A stretch of 64,000 nt of DNA from Lentzea sp. NEAU-D7. Lineage in GTDB: Bacteria; Actinomycetota; Actinomycetes; Mycobacteriales; Pseudonocardiaceae. The stretch covers positions 124,001-188,000 of the forward strand of contig NZ_JAPJDL010000019.1 in NCBI RefSeq assembly GCF_026242055.1, written 5' to 3'. Numbering within the stretch: the first letter of the stretch is position 1; every line of letters starts with the position of its first letter. Made by a program: the position numbers and the translations under genes. The notes beneath the pieces are model-generated. The model saw nothing but the letters and a program-made list of their open reading frames with translations, had not been told where the DNA came from and ran no database searches. Positions 32,602-40,900 of the stretch are shown piece after piece.

Positions 32602-34194
32602 ATGGGCATATTCGCTAGCTACAGCTGCAGCGACGGAGGACGGATCGCGGCCCCTCTGGTCGAAGTGTTGCGGGGCCACGGTTTCGACGTTCTCTGGGAC
32701 GCCGATCTCAGTTCCACTCATCCCATGTCCATCCAGGCCTGGATGGAGAACGCGGTCCGGGAACGGATCGTCGTGGTCGTCGTGTCGGACTCCTACCTGA
32801 AAGCGTTGCTGTCCAACGACTTCATGGAACGCCTCGGTGTCCGGTACGAACTGGGGCTGATCCGGCAGAAGCTCTACCACCACGTCGGTGCGGACAGGTG
32901 TCCGGTGGTGGTGGTCGTGCCGCCGGGGACCGAGGTGAACTCGTTGCCGGCCCTGCTGCAACAGCTCGTGGTTCATCGGTTCGATCCGAACACCCGCGAC
33001 GGGGAGGAGGAGCTGGTGCGGAGTCTCAAAGCGCTTGAGGAGGGCAACCGCGGCCGCCCGTCGCCCGTGGTGCAGGACGGCGACGAGGTGTACCGCACCC
33101 GCGCGGCGTTGAGCGCTCTGCAGGCCGAGCCCCTGTCCTCGGAGAAGGCTTACCTGCTGGCGCGGGAGCTGGTGGAGCGCGGTGCCGGTGACTTCGAACT
33201 GGTCAGGGGGTTCGAGTCGGTCGCGGCCGTGGCCAAGGCGCGCGGTGACGTCCGGCTGGTCCGGCGACTGTCCGAGGTGTGCCTGCGGACGCTGGCGTCC
33301 GGGCCACAGCTCAGGGGAGAGGAGGAGCTGAAGGCGAAGGTGCTCGTCGCGGGGCACGCGTGGCATCTGCTGCGCGAGCACCGTTTCAGCGAGGCGACCC
33401 TGATGGCCCAGGACGGGACGCACATCGCGGAGAAGGTCCGTGACCTGAAGACGGCCGCGCGGGGGAAGCGGGCCGAGGCAAGGGTCTTCCTGCACCTCGC
33501 CGCCGAGTCGGTCGGGTACGACCGCGTGTACTACCTCAGCAAGGGCGAGCACCTGTTGATGATCGCGCAGGACCTGTTCCGCTCCATCGGCGGTCCGACC
33601 AGCGAGGAGCTCGGGGTGTGCGCCTCGCTGCACGCGGAACTGCAACTGCTGCGCCACGAGTCGACGGGATGTCCCGAGGAGCTCGCGGCGGCGGTGCGGC
33701 GGGCTCAGGCGGCCGAGACGGTGCTGACGCCGGGAACGGAGCCCTACCACTGGCTCGCGGTGCTGCAGGCGCGGCTGTGCCTCGCGGACAAGAAGTACAA
33801 CGAGGGCAAGGAGTTGGTCACGACCGTCATCGCCACCGCGGACTTCCCCGAGGTGGTGGCCAAGTCCCGGCAGGTGCGAGCCGATCTCCTGCTGGCCACG
33901 AGGGAGAAGGCCGCGGCGCTGCGCGACCTGCTCGCCGCCGAGGAGTCGTATAGGCGACTCGGCTGCGAGCGTGCCGCGGACACCTGCTGGTGGACGATCG
34001 CGAGGTACGACGCCTCGAAGGTGACCGACGTCCGTCTCACCCCAGCCGATCTCGACCGGCTCGAGGAACTCGCGCCGAACCCGGGAGATCGGCGGCGCGC
34101 GGTCCTGGAACACGAGTTGAGGACACCAAGACGGCTGGTCCGGCGGAGTGCGCCGGACTGGGTCTGCCTCGTCGACCGCGTGCAGCACGACTGA
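32602..34194 (+). CDS. SEFIR (TIR-like) domain protein with helical-repeat C-terminus
   Basis: The 530 residues start at ATG 32602, 8 nt after GGGGGAGG. Residues 1-125 are SEFIR/TIR-like: FASYSCSD at 4-11, HGFDVLWDADL at 26-36, VVVVVSDSYL at 57-66 and RYELGLI with Glu83 near the place of the TIR catalytic Glu. The remaining 400 residues are helical, TPR-like. Bacterial SEFIR/TIR fusions often act in immune signalling or NAD+ consumption. Activity here is unproven. The gene stands between two terminators and has no partner enzyme in view. Confidence 0.75.
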   Translation: MGIFASYSCSDGGRIAAPLVEVLRGHGFDVLWDADLSSTHPMSIQAWMENAVRERIVVVVVSDSYLKALLSNDFMERLGVRYELGLIRQKLYHHVGADRCPVVVVVPPGTEVNSLPALLQQLVVHRFDPNTRDGEEELVRSLKALEEGNRGRPSPVVQDGDEVYRTRAALSALQAEPLSSEKAYLLARELVERGAGDFELVRGFESVAAVAKARGDVRLVRRLSEVCLRTLASGPQLRGEEELKAKVLVAGHAWHLLREHRFSEATLMAQDGTHIAEKVRDLKTAARGKRAEARVFLHLAAESVGYDRVYYLSKGEHLLMIAQDLFRSIGGPTSEELGVCASLHAELQLLRHESTGCPEELAAAVRRAQAAETVLTPGTEPYHWLAVLQARLCLADKKYNEGKELVTTVIATADFPEVVAKSRQVRADLLLATREKAAALRDLLAAEESYRRLGCERAADTCWWTIARYDASKVTDVRLTPADLDRLEELAPNPGDRRRAVLEHELRTPRRLVRRSAPDWVCLVDRVQHD

Positions 34195-34202
34195 CGTCCT
34201 CG

Positions 34203-34235
34203 GCGCGGCCGGACCCGGTTCGGGTGCGGCCGCGC
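34203..34235. terminator. Bidirectional terminator between SEFIR and SRPBCC genes
   Basis: A 15-bp stem with one mismatch and a GTT loop (arms 34203-34217 and 34221-34235) lies between the two convergent stops. Confidence 0.75.
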
Positions 34236-34248
34236 TCGTGACGTCCGG

Positions 34249-35130
34249 TCACCGTCCGGCGTAGCGCCGGGCCAGTTCCTCCTCCCGGTCCGCGGGCCAC
34301 GGGCAGCGGATCTCGCCCTGGGTGGCCGCGAAGAACAGCTCCAGGTGCACGTGCCAGGCCGCGAGCGCTTCGGGGCCGTGGGCGTTCTCCTGGACGAGCG
34401 TGACCGTCGTGCCCTGCAACGGCACGTGCTCGAACTCCCAGCGCACCTTGCCCTTCGGCTCGCCGTCCCGCAGCCACTCGTACTCCAGCAGGCGCGGTGC
34501 CTCGGACCTCGTGACCTCGCCCGGCGTGATCCCGGGATGCGCGGCGCGCACCGGCACACCGCTCTCGGTGCCCTCTGTGAGGACCTTCCAGACGTCGTCG
34601 AGCGGCGTCCACACCAGATCGCGTTCGAAGCGCACGCCTTCCGGTTCGTCGGTGCCCTCGTCGAGGCCGAAGAGCCTGACGTAGTGCTCGATGCGCGCCA
34701 GCCACTCCGCGGGTGGCTCGAACTCCGTGCCGTCGGCGCGGGCGACCAGGGCGTCGAGGCAGGTGGCCCAGCCGGGGGCGTCGCGGCCCACCGACAGCCT
34801 GTTCGTGACGACGGCCGTGAAGACCAGCAGGCAGCCGTCCTCGCGCGGCAGGATCTCGAAGCGCAGCACGTCGTCGAGCCAGCGGAAGGCGAACACCTTC
34901 GGCGGGTCGGACTCCAGCAGTTCGCCCTCGCCGCCGTCGGAGTCCACCGGTGCCTCGTCCGGGAACGTGAAGCGCATCTTCGTGCCGTCGACCTCGACCT
35001 CGGCCGGGAACCAGTGCTTCATCTCGGCCGGATCGGTGACGACCCGCCAGACCTTCTCCGGCGAGTGCCGCAGGGTGCGCTCGAAGCGCAGCACGGGCTT
35101 GCCCTCGATCATCCGCAGTTCGGCGTCCAC
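34249..35130 (-). CDS. Two-domain SRPBCC (AHSA1-type) protein
   Basis: In this 293-residue protein both halves have the SRPBCC opening: FERTLRHSPEKVWRVVTDPAEM in the first, FERDLVWTPLDDVWKVLT in the second. It is therefore a duplicated ligand-binding fold. GTG 35130 sits 2 nt after the ArsR stop, with AAGGGGA upstream. ArsR-AHSA1 pairs are common; the ligand is unknown. Confidence 0.8.
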   Translation of the reverse strand: MDAELRMIEGKPVLRFERTLRHSPEKVWRVVTDPAEMKHWFPAEVEVDGTKMRFTFPDEAPVDSDGGEGELLESDPPKVFAFRWLDDVLRFEILPREDGCLLVFTAVVTNRLSVGRDAPGWATCLDALVARADGTEFEPPAEWLARIEHYVRLFGLDEGTDEPEGVRFERDLVWTPLDDVWKVLTEGTESGVPVRAAHPGITPGEVTRSEAPRLLEYEWLRDGEPKGKVRWEFEHVPLQGTTVTLVQENAHGPEALAAWHVHLELFFAATQGEIRCPWPADREEELARRYAGR

Positions 35131-35132
35131 GG

Positions 35133-35444
35133 TCAGTCCCCTTCGATCTCGTCGAGCCGGCGCTCCAGTGCGTCGAGGCTCTTCTCCCACATCCGCCGGT
35201 ACGGCGCGAGCCAGGCGTCGATCTCCGCCAGCGGCCCCGGCGAGACCCGGTACCAGCGCTTCTGGGCGTCGGTGCGCACCTCGACGAGACCGGCCTCGCG
35301 CAACACCCTGAGGTGTTTCGAGACGGTCGGCTGGGTGAGTGTCAGCCGGTCGACGAGGTCGCCGACCGGCCGCTCGCGTTCACGCAGCAGGTCGAGGATC
35401 TCCCGGCGACTCGGATCCGCCAGCACGGCGAATGTAGATGCCAT
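35133..35444 (-). CDS. ArsR-family repressor
   Basis: The 103 residues are a winged helix of the ArsR class (LADPSRREILDLLRE, TLTQPTVSKHLRVLREAGLV). No metal-binding cysteines, so it is a non-metal member. First gene of the ArsR-SRPBCC operon, probably autoregulated. ATG 35444 is chosen over a longer frame. Confidence 0.88.
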   Translation of the reverse strand: MASTFAVLADPSRREILDLLRERERPVGDLVDRLTLTQPTVSKHLRVLREAGLVEVRTDAQKRWYRVSPGPLAEIDAWLAPYRRMWEKSLDALERRLDEIEGD

Positions 35445-35480
35445 GCCAGCAATATAGCTCGATCGGAATATAGGCGCCAC

Positions 35481-35784
35481 TCAGCCCGCGAGGCGGATCG
35501 CGACCTCCGTCGTCCACCTGCTCGGTGACGGCCGCCAGCCCGGCCGTGAACACCTCACCCCCACCGGGCACCTCGGCGACGGTCGGAATCCCGGCCTCCA
35601 CCTCGAACTCGTCAGCGCTCACGCGTGAGCAGCGCAGGAACGGCGCTCCGGTGGCCAGTAACTTGCGATCGGCCAGCCACCGCATGACCTCGGGAAAACG
35701 ATCGGCGATCTTGCCGGACGACTTCGGCGTCACCGTCCCCCGGACGGCTGCGCAGGGCTGCTTCGCACGTGTCTCGATGTCCAT
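35481..35784 (-). pseudogene. Decayed GyrI-like effector-binding protein gene
   Basis: ATG 35784 opens MDIETRAKQPCAAVRGTV..., a GyrI/AraC-effector-binding N-terminus, and runs in frame through a VPGGGEVFTAGL segment. The family's conserved end, PSRWTTEVAIRLAG plus stop at 35483-35481, lies in another frame. The distance from start to this stop is not a multiple of three, and about 40-50 middle residues are missing. An internal deletion with frameshift is the simplest explanation. Confidence 0.65.
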
Positions 35785-35851
35785 GCCCGCCACGCCCACC
35801 GACAGAAAAATGGGCGTCCGGACCGGGAGAGCCCCGATTAACGTGAAGTTC

Positions 35852-36988
35852 ATGCACCGCACCCTCTCCGTGGCCAGCTCCCCGGTGCGCGACCTGCTCG
35901 CGCTGACCTCCCGCCCCGAGGTCATCTCGTTCGCCGGCGGTCTTCCCGCCCCCGAACTGTTCGACCTGGACGGTGTGCGCGCCGCCTACGACCTCGCCCT
36001 GCGGGACCGCTCCGTCCTGCAATACGCGCCCACAGAAGGAAACGCGGCGCTGCGCGAGCTGGTCTCGGCGCGCCTGACCGCCCGCGGACTGCCCACTTCG
36101 GACGTCCTGATCACCACCGGCTCCCAGCAGGCGCTCGCACTCGTGGCCACCGCGATGCTCGGGCCAGGCGCCGTCGTGGCGGTCGAGGAACCGACGTACC
36201 TGGCGGCACTGCAGTGCTTCAAGATGACCGGCGCCCGCATCGTTCCCGTCGAGAGCGACGCCGACGGCCTGGTGCCCTCGTCGCTGAGATCCGTCGTCGC
36301 CACCGAGAAGCCGGACCTGCTCTACCTGGTGCCGACGTTCGCGAACCCGACCGGCCGCACCCTCTCCGCCGCGCGCCGCGTGGAGATCGCGGAGATCGCC
36401 GCGGCGCACGACCTGTGGATCGCGGAGGACGACCCGTACGGCGAGCTCCGCTACCGCGGCACCGCAGTGCCCCCGCTCGCATCGATCAGCGACAGAACCA
36501 TCTACCTGGGCAGCTTCTCGAAGATCGGCGCCCCCGGCATGCGCCTCGGCTGGCTGAGGGCGCCCGCCGACCTGCTGCGCACCCTGACGATCGTGAAGCA
36601 GGCGGCCGACCTCCACACGTCCACAGTGGACCAGGCCGCCGCCGCAGTGTACCTGGCGGACAACGACCTCGACGCCCACGTCGCCCGCCTGTGCGCCGAG
36701 TACGGCGCCCGCCGCGACGCGATGCTCGCCGCACTGCCCGCCACCACGCCCGCCGGCACGACGTGGAGCGACCCGGACGGCGGCATGTTCGTGTGGCTGC
36801 GGCTACCAGGCGACGTGGACAGCGCCGTGCTGCTGAAGGACGCCCTGCTGCACGACGTCGCTTTCGTGCCCGGTGCGGCCTTCTTCGCGACGACGCCGGA
36901 CCACGCGACGTTGCGGCTGTCGTTCACGACCAACACGGTGACGGAGATCGAGGAGGGCATGGCGCGCCTGGCGAAGGTGCTGCTGTGA
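35852..36988 (+). CDS. PLP-dependent aminotransferase, LysN/2-aminoadipate class
   Basis: This 378-residue fold-type I enzyme has SFAGGLPAPELFD, LITTGSQQALAL, PTFANPTGRTLS and the pyridoxal lysine in GSFSKIGAPGMRLGWL. It lacks a GntR head, unlike MocR regulators. It may act on 2-aminoadipate, aromatic or branched amino acids. GTG 35843 is an alternative in-frame start. Confidence 0.88.
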   Translation: MHRTLSVASSPVRDLLALTSRPEVISFAGGLPAPELFDLDGVRAAYDLALRDRSVLQYAPTEGNAALRELVSARLTARGLPTSDVLITTGSQQALALVATAMLGPGAVVAVEEPTYLAALQCFKMTGARIVPVESDADGLVPSSLRSVVATEKPDLLYLVPTFANPTGRTLSAARRVEIAEIAAAHDLWIAEDDPYGELRYRGTAVPPLASISDRTIYLGSFSKIGAPGMRLGWLRAPADLLRTLTIVKQAADLHTSTVDQAAAAVYLADNDLDAHVARLCAEYGARRDAMLAALPATTPAGTTWSDPDGGMFVWLRLPGDVDSAVLLKDALLHDVAFVPGAAFFATTPDHATLRLSFTTNTVTEIEEGMARLAKVLL

Positions 36989-37470
36989 ACGTGGACGGCG
37001 AGGACTGTCAGACCCCGTGAGTACGTTGAAACGCAGGGGTTCCCGATTCGGGGGTACCCCTGCGCGAGCGTGCTCGAAGCGGCAAACCCATGCGTGGCGA
37101 GCCGCGGGGAACGTGTCCGCGAAGTGGCTTGGCCTGCCGTGGACGGTGTGATCGCCACCGGGGCGGCTTCGAGGCGACCTCGGTGCGACCGCACTGTGCC
37201 GACGCGTGGCGAGCTGGGTTTCTGCAGAGTGCCGACGGCCAGGGGGGAGACCACGGACCTGCGCTCCGGTCGGCGCAGGCACACGGACGCGGCTGTTCGG
37301 CGGCGCCGCGCGGCAGCGGCGAAAGGGCCTGCCCAAGGCCGTTACGAGGCACCGGGGCCGACGCGCGCCACGCGGTCGACCTTGACGCGCGCGGCGAACC
37401 CCGGCGGCGGGTCGTCCATCGGCGGGAACCTCAGCTCCGGCCCGAGCACGGCGGCGCTACGCCGGTTCGC
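36989..37470. other. 482-nt gap without a supported gene
   Basis: The gap holds a hairpin at 37032-37064 and a TGTCAGACCCC...GTACGTTG segment (37006-37029) like promoters I recall before DUF222/HNH genes. No frame on either strand has a clear start, ribosome site and family motif. It may be the scar of a lost gene. Confidence 0.5.
37032..37064. terminator. Hairpin downstream of the aminotransferase gene
   Basis: CGCAGGGGT and ACCCCTGCG form a 9-bp perfect outer stem. The interior can pair further (CCC with GGG). It starts 44 nt past the stop at 36988. Confidence 0.5.
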
Positions 37471-38166
37471 TCACCCGAACAGTTCGAGCGCGTTCTGGTG
37501 GTGGTCGCACCGGCCGCCGCCGGTCGCGATGGTGCAGGGCGTGCCCTTCTTCGTCGTGGCACCGCACTGCAAAGCCGGGTCGTGGATGTGGCACAGGCCG
37601 TTCGAGCCCGCCGTGATCGGGCACGGCGTGCCCTTCTTCGTGGGCGCGCCGCACGGTTCGCCGCTCAGCTCGCGCGGCTGCCTGGGCTTCGCGGCCTTCT
37701 TCGGCTTCGCCTGCGGCTGCTTGACCTCGCGGCCCGTCACCTCTTCGACGCCGCGCACGGCGAGGCGGTCGGCGCGCTCGTTCTCCGGGTGACCCGCGTG
37801 GCCCTTGACCCAGTGCCACTCGACCTTGTGCCGGTCGGCGGCTTCCTCCAGGCGGCGCCACAGGTCGGAGTTCTTGACCGGCTCGCGGGCCTTGGTGAGC
37901 CAGCCGTTCGACTTCCAGCCGTGCACCCACGACGTGATGCCGTTCCGGACGTAGGTGCTGTCCGTGTACAGGTTCACGGTGGACGGGCGCGTGAGGCTCT
38001 CCAACGCCATGATGGGCGCCATCAGTTCCATGCGGTTGTTCGTCGTCGGGCCGATGTCACCGCCGTACATGTCCTTCTCGTGCGCGCCGTAACGCAGCAC
38101 AGCACCCCAGCCACCCGGTCCGGGATTGGGGCTGCACGCACCGTCGGTGTAGATCTCGACCTCCAT
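37471..38166 (-). CDS. rnhA: Ribonuclease HI with tandem C-terminal zinc-knuckle motifs
   Basis: The protein has 231 residues. Residues 1-143 are RNase HI with acidic residues Asp8, Glu47, Asp69 and Asp133 and KGHAGHPENERAD at 121-133. It cuts RNA in RNA:DNA hybrids. A Lys/Pro/Gln-rich linker leads to two near-identical modules: Cys172, Cys182, Cys192, His195, then Cys201, Cys211, Cys220, His223. Each is built on CGAxTKKGTPC, similar to DUF5763-type motifs. The tail is absent from ordinary bacterial RNase HI. It lies 11 nt downstream of the DUF1801 gene. Confidence 0.9.
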   Translation of the reverse strand: MEVEIYTDGACSPNPGPGGWGAVLRYGAHEKDMYGGDIGPTTNNRMELMAPIMALESLTRPSTVNLYTDSTYVRNGITSWVHGWKSNGWLTKAREPVKNSDLWRRLEEAADRHKVEWHWVKGHAGHPENERADRLAVRGVEEVTGREVKQPQAKPKKAAKPRQPRELSGEPCGAPTKKGTPCPITAGSNGLCHIHDPALQCGATTKKGTPCTIATGGGRCDHHQNALELFG

Positions 38167-38177
38167 GCGGCATGAGG

Positions 38178-38555
38178 CTACCGACGCGGTCCGGCGGCCT
38201 TGCGCTGACGGTTGTTGGCGATGATGCAGCGGAACATCTCGACGAGCGCGGGCCCGTTGATCGGCTGGTCGCGGTACACGGAGATCATGCGTGCGGTCTT
38301 GTTGCCGTGGCCGCTCGTGATGATGTTGTGCGGGTCCGGCACGATCGCCTTGTCGTAGAGCATCACGTTCACGTGGTCCTTCGTGCCGAGCAACGCGCAC
38401 ACGTTGCCGTCCAGCACGAAGTACGGCCGGTTCGTGAACTTGATCGTCTCCTCGACGTCCGGGTCGGCCTCGTGCACGAGCCGGCGCACCTCGCGGCAGA
38501 TGTCCTGCTGCCAGTCCGGCAGCCCGGCGATGTAGTCGTCCACACGTGTGTCCAT
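38178..38555 (-). CDS. DUF1801-family protein
   Basis: The 125 residues have the family pattern VDDYIAGLPDWQQDICREVRR near the start and ETIKFTNRPYFVLDGNVCAL in the middle. Small YdhG-like proteins of this class are uncharacterised. Probably cotranscribed with rnhA. Confidence 0.82.
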   Translation of the reverse strand: MDTRVDDYIAGLPDWQQDICREVRRLVHEADPDVEETIKFTNRPYFVLDGNVCALLGTKDHVNVMLYDKAIVPDPHNIITSGHGNKTARMISVYRDQPINGPALVEMFRCIIANNRQRKAAGPRR

Positions 38556-38599
38556 GACCCTATGTCGCAGCCCTTCGCCGGTTCTCGACATCGTGCCCC

Positions 38600-39253
38600 C
38601 TAGCGCGGCAGCCAGCTCGCCATGTCCGCCATGGCGTCCAGCGTCTCGCGGCTCACCCGCCCCGACGCGGACTCGGTCTCCGCGATCACGACCGTGGTGC
38701 CGTCCGTCCGGGAGTGGTAGTTCAGCCCGGTGAAGCGGATGTCCGCCAGGCCGAGCAGCGGGGTGGCGAGCGGGCTGATGTCGCCGGTGCCGTGCACGTC
38801 GATCAGCCTCTTGAACTCTCCCGCGTCGCGCCGGTTCCGGAAGCCGACCCACGCCACGGACACCACCGCCACGTTGCCCCGGTCGTCGCCGACCGCGAAG
38901 AGCGTCCGGTCGAGCGACCTGCACGGGTTGCGGACGAAGTGGTCCCGCACCTGACCGAACGAATGCGACACGCACTCCAGTGCGGGTTTGGCCGTGCGCT
39001 TGAGCGTGCGCATGTTCAGCTGACGCCACGCGCCGTCCGCGTCACCGTTGCGCGCGGACTTCCTGCCCTCCGACTTCGCCCTGGTGAGGTTCACCCCGGC
39101 CGACTCGGCGACGGTGGTCGAGGCCCCGCCGCCGAGCGACAGCCCGCCGCCGGCGGTGAGCGACACCGCCAGCACCCCGGCCGCCACCACCGCTCCCGCC
39201 TTGCCCGTCCCCGGATCCGATCCGCCTCCGGCACCGCCGATTCTGCGCCCCAT
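38600..39253 (-). CDS. Exported or membrane-anchored hypothetical protein
   Basis: The 217 residues have a Gly-rich N-terminus and a hydrophobic span at about 20-42 (AVVAAGVLAVSLTAGGGLSL), then a soluble domain with ALECVSHSFGQVRDHFV and HSRTDGTTVVIAETESASG. It has two cysteines that could pair. No known family. It lies just after the amidase gene. Confidence 0.65.
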   Translation of the reverse strand: MGRRIGGAGGGSDPGTGKAGAVVAAGVLAVSLTAGGGLSLGGGASTTVAESAGVNLTRAKSEGRKSARNGDADGAWRQLNMRTLKRTAKPALECVSHSFGQVRDHFVRNPCRSLDRTLFAVGDDRGNVAVVSVAWVGFRNRRDAGEFKRLIDVHGTGDISPLATPLLGLADIRFTGLNYHSRTDGTTVVIAETESASGRVSRETLDAMADMASWLPR

Positions 39254-39297
39254 CAGTCCCCCTCCTCCGGGCGACGAGGACACCGCACCGACCGTGA

Positions 39298-40260
39298 TCA
39301 ACGAGGTGGATTGGGGCCAAAGCACTCGATCGGGTGATTCCGCAGAACGGCGCGGGCGGCGGCGACCAGGTCCGCTTCCCGGCCGTGCCGCGCCACGGCC
39401 TGCAGCCCGACCGGCAGGCCGCACGAGTCGAACCCGGCCGGAATGCTGATCGCCGGATGCCCGCTGAGGTTGAACGCCCACGTCAAGGCGGTGTTGATGC
39501 GGGACCCCGGACCGTCGTGGCCGTGCGGCGGGCCGGGTGTGGTCGGGGTGAGCAGCAGGTCGGCGGTCTCGAACACCGCGTCCAAAGCCGGATTCGGGCC
39601 GCAGCGCCCCGCGAACCAGTCGGGCGCGGGGTCCTCCAGGGACAACGACACGGGCCGTGGGCGCAGGGCGGTGGCCGCCTGCCAGGCGATCGACGCCTGT
39701 TCGTCGTCGACCTCGGCGAAGCCCAGGTCCGCGGACCAGACGGCGGAGGGCGAGCCGGTCTCCGCGATGCCGAGGTAGGTCGCGAGCAGGGACGGGTCGC
39801 GGGTGAAGACGCCGACCGCGGCACGCTCGGCCGAGGTCGTCTTCAGGCCGAGGACGCCGCACCACGCGGCCGGGATGCGGATCGAGCCCGCCCCGTCCAC
39901 GCCCGTGGCCAGCGGTACGACGCCGGACGCCACCGCGACCGCCGAACCCGCTGACGACCCGCCCGGTGTGCGGTCCAGGTTCCACGGGTTGCGTGTGACA
40001 CCGCGAGAGTTGCGGCCCCACGTCTGCCACGGAGTGCTGCCATCGGGCGTGGTGGTCAGGCCAATGGGCACGCAACCCATGGCCACCAACGCTTCCCGGT
40101 GGCTTCGGCGTTCGCCTCGCTTCACCGCGATGGGCATGCCCGCGAACGGCAGCGAAGAGTCCACCTTGAGAGAGGGTGGGCGGAAGACCTCGTGGAACGC
40201 ACACAGCGCGGGTTCCACGAGAGCCAGCCGTGCCAGCGCCCCGGCCACCCGGTCAGGCAT
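39298..40260 (-). CDS. Short amidase-signature-family enzyme
   Basis: The 320 residues fit the Ser-Ser-Lys triad: Lys47 in IAVKRG, the cis-Ser in GGSSAGSAVAV (100-110) and nucleophile Ser126 in DGAGSIRIPA. Typical members have 450-500 residues, so the central region is abridged. Substrate unknown. Divergent from the next gene with starts 10 nt apart. Confidence 0.8.
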   Translation of the reverse strand: MPDRVAGALARLALVEPALCAFHEVFRPPSLKVDSSLPFAGMPIAVKRGERRSHREALVAMGCVPIGLTTTPDGSTPWQTWGRNSRGVTRNPWNLDRTPGGSSAGSAVAVASGVVPLATGVDGAGSIRIPAAWCGVLGLKTTSAERAAVGVFTRDPSLLATYLGIAETGSPSAVWSADLGFAEVDDEQASIAWQAATALRPRPVSLSLEDPAPDWFAGRCGPNPALDAVFETADLLLTPTTPGPPHGHDGPGSRINTALTWAFNLSGHPAISIPAGFDSCGLPVGLQAVARHGREADLVAAARAVLRNHPIECFGPNPPR

Positions 40261-40270
40261 GATCCACCCC

Positions 40271-40852
40271 GTGAAGTGGACTCGTGCTGTGCACCACCTG
40301 GCCGAACTCGCTGAGAAGTGCGGCGAGCTGCCGGCTTCGTTCTTCCGGTTCCAGGTGGTCGAGGTGTGGGTCTTCGGCGCGCTGCTCGACGTTCCCCGGG
40401 ACGTGGACGCCATCGAGGTCGCGCTGGTCACGGACCTGCCGGTCGACGAGGTGCCGTGGCTGACCGAACCGGTCGGGGCCGAGCACTGGGCGAACTCGAC
40501 GCGGCTGTCGCGCAACCCGTTCGAGGCGCGGTGGCGGTCCGGGGACGCTCCGGTGTGGAACCACCGCATCGAACGGCCCGCGCTGGTCTGGAGCGCGGCG
40601 GACGGCGTCAACGAGGAAGCGCTCGTGGCGGTCAGCGACGGCACGGGTGAGCTGGTGCGCCAGGCCGCGCCGTCGCCGGAGGAACTGAGCCGGCGCGTCC
40701 AGGACGAGTTCGAGGTGAGCCTGAGGGCGTTGCGCCGCGTGAACCAGGCCTACACCGACCACCGCTGGAGCCCCGGCAAGCTCACGCCGCACTCCGACGC
40801 GCTGTGGCGCACGACCACCGGGTACCTGGACCTGCTCGACGTGGTCAACTGA
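40271..40852 (+). CDS. DUF7711-like conserved protein
   Basis: The 193 residues begin at GTG 40271 (KWTRAVHHLAELAEKCGELP). The segment WANSTRLSRNPFEARWRSG and APVWNHRIERPALVW recall a conserved actinobacterial family I know as DUF7711. No catalytic motif. No ribosome site is visible, so a leaderless start is likely. ATG 40259 would overlap the divergent amidase start. Confidence 0.6.
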   Translation: MKWTRAVHHLAELAEKCGELPASFFRFQVVEVWVFGALLDVPRDVDAIEVALVTDLPVDEVPWLTEPVGAEHWANSTRLSRNPFEARWRSGDAPVWNHRIERPALVWSAADGVNEEALVAVSDGTGELVRQAAPSPEELSRRVQDEFEVSLRALRRVNQAYTDHRWSPGKLTPHSDALWRTTTGYLDLLDVVN

Positions 40853-40900
40853 CGCCGAAACCACCACGGGCGAGCCGTGCGCCGCGCTAGGTTGCGCGCT

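Noticed and set aside
37070..37792. Plus-strand frames before rnhA as an HNH remnant
   Set aside because: No HNH histidine pattern in any frame; reported only as an empty gap.
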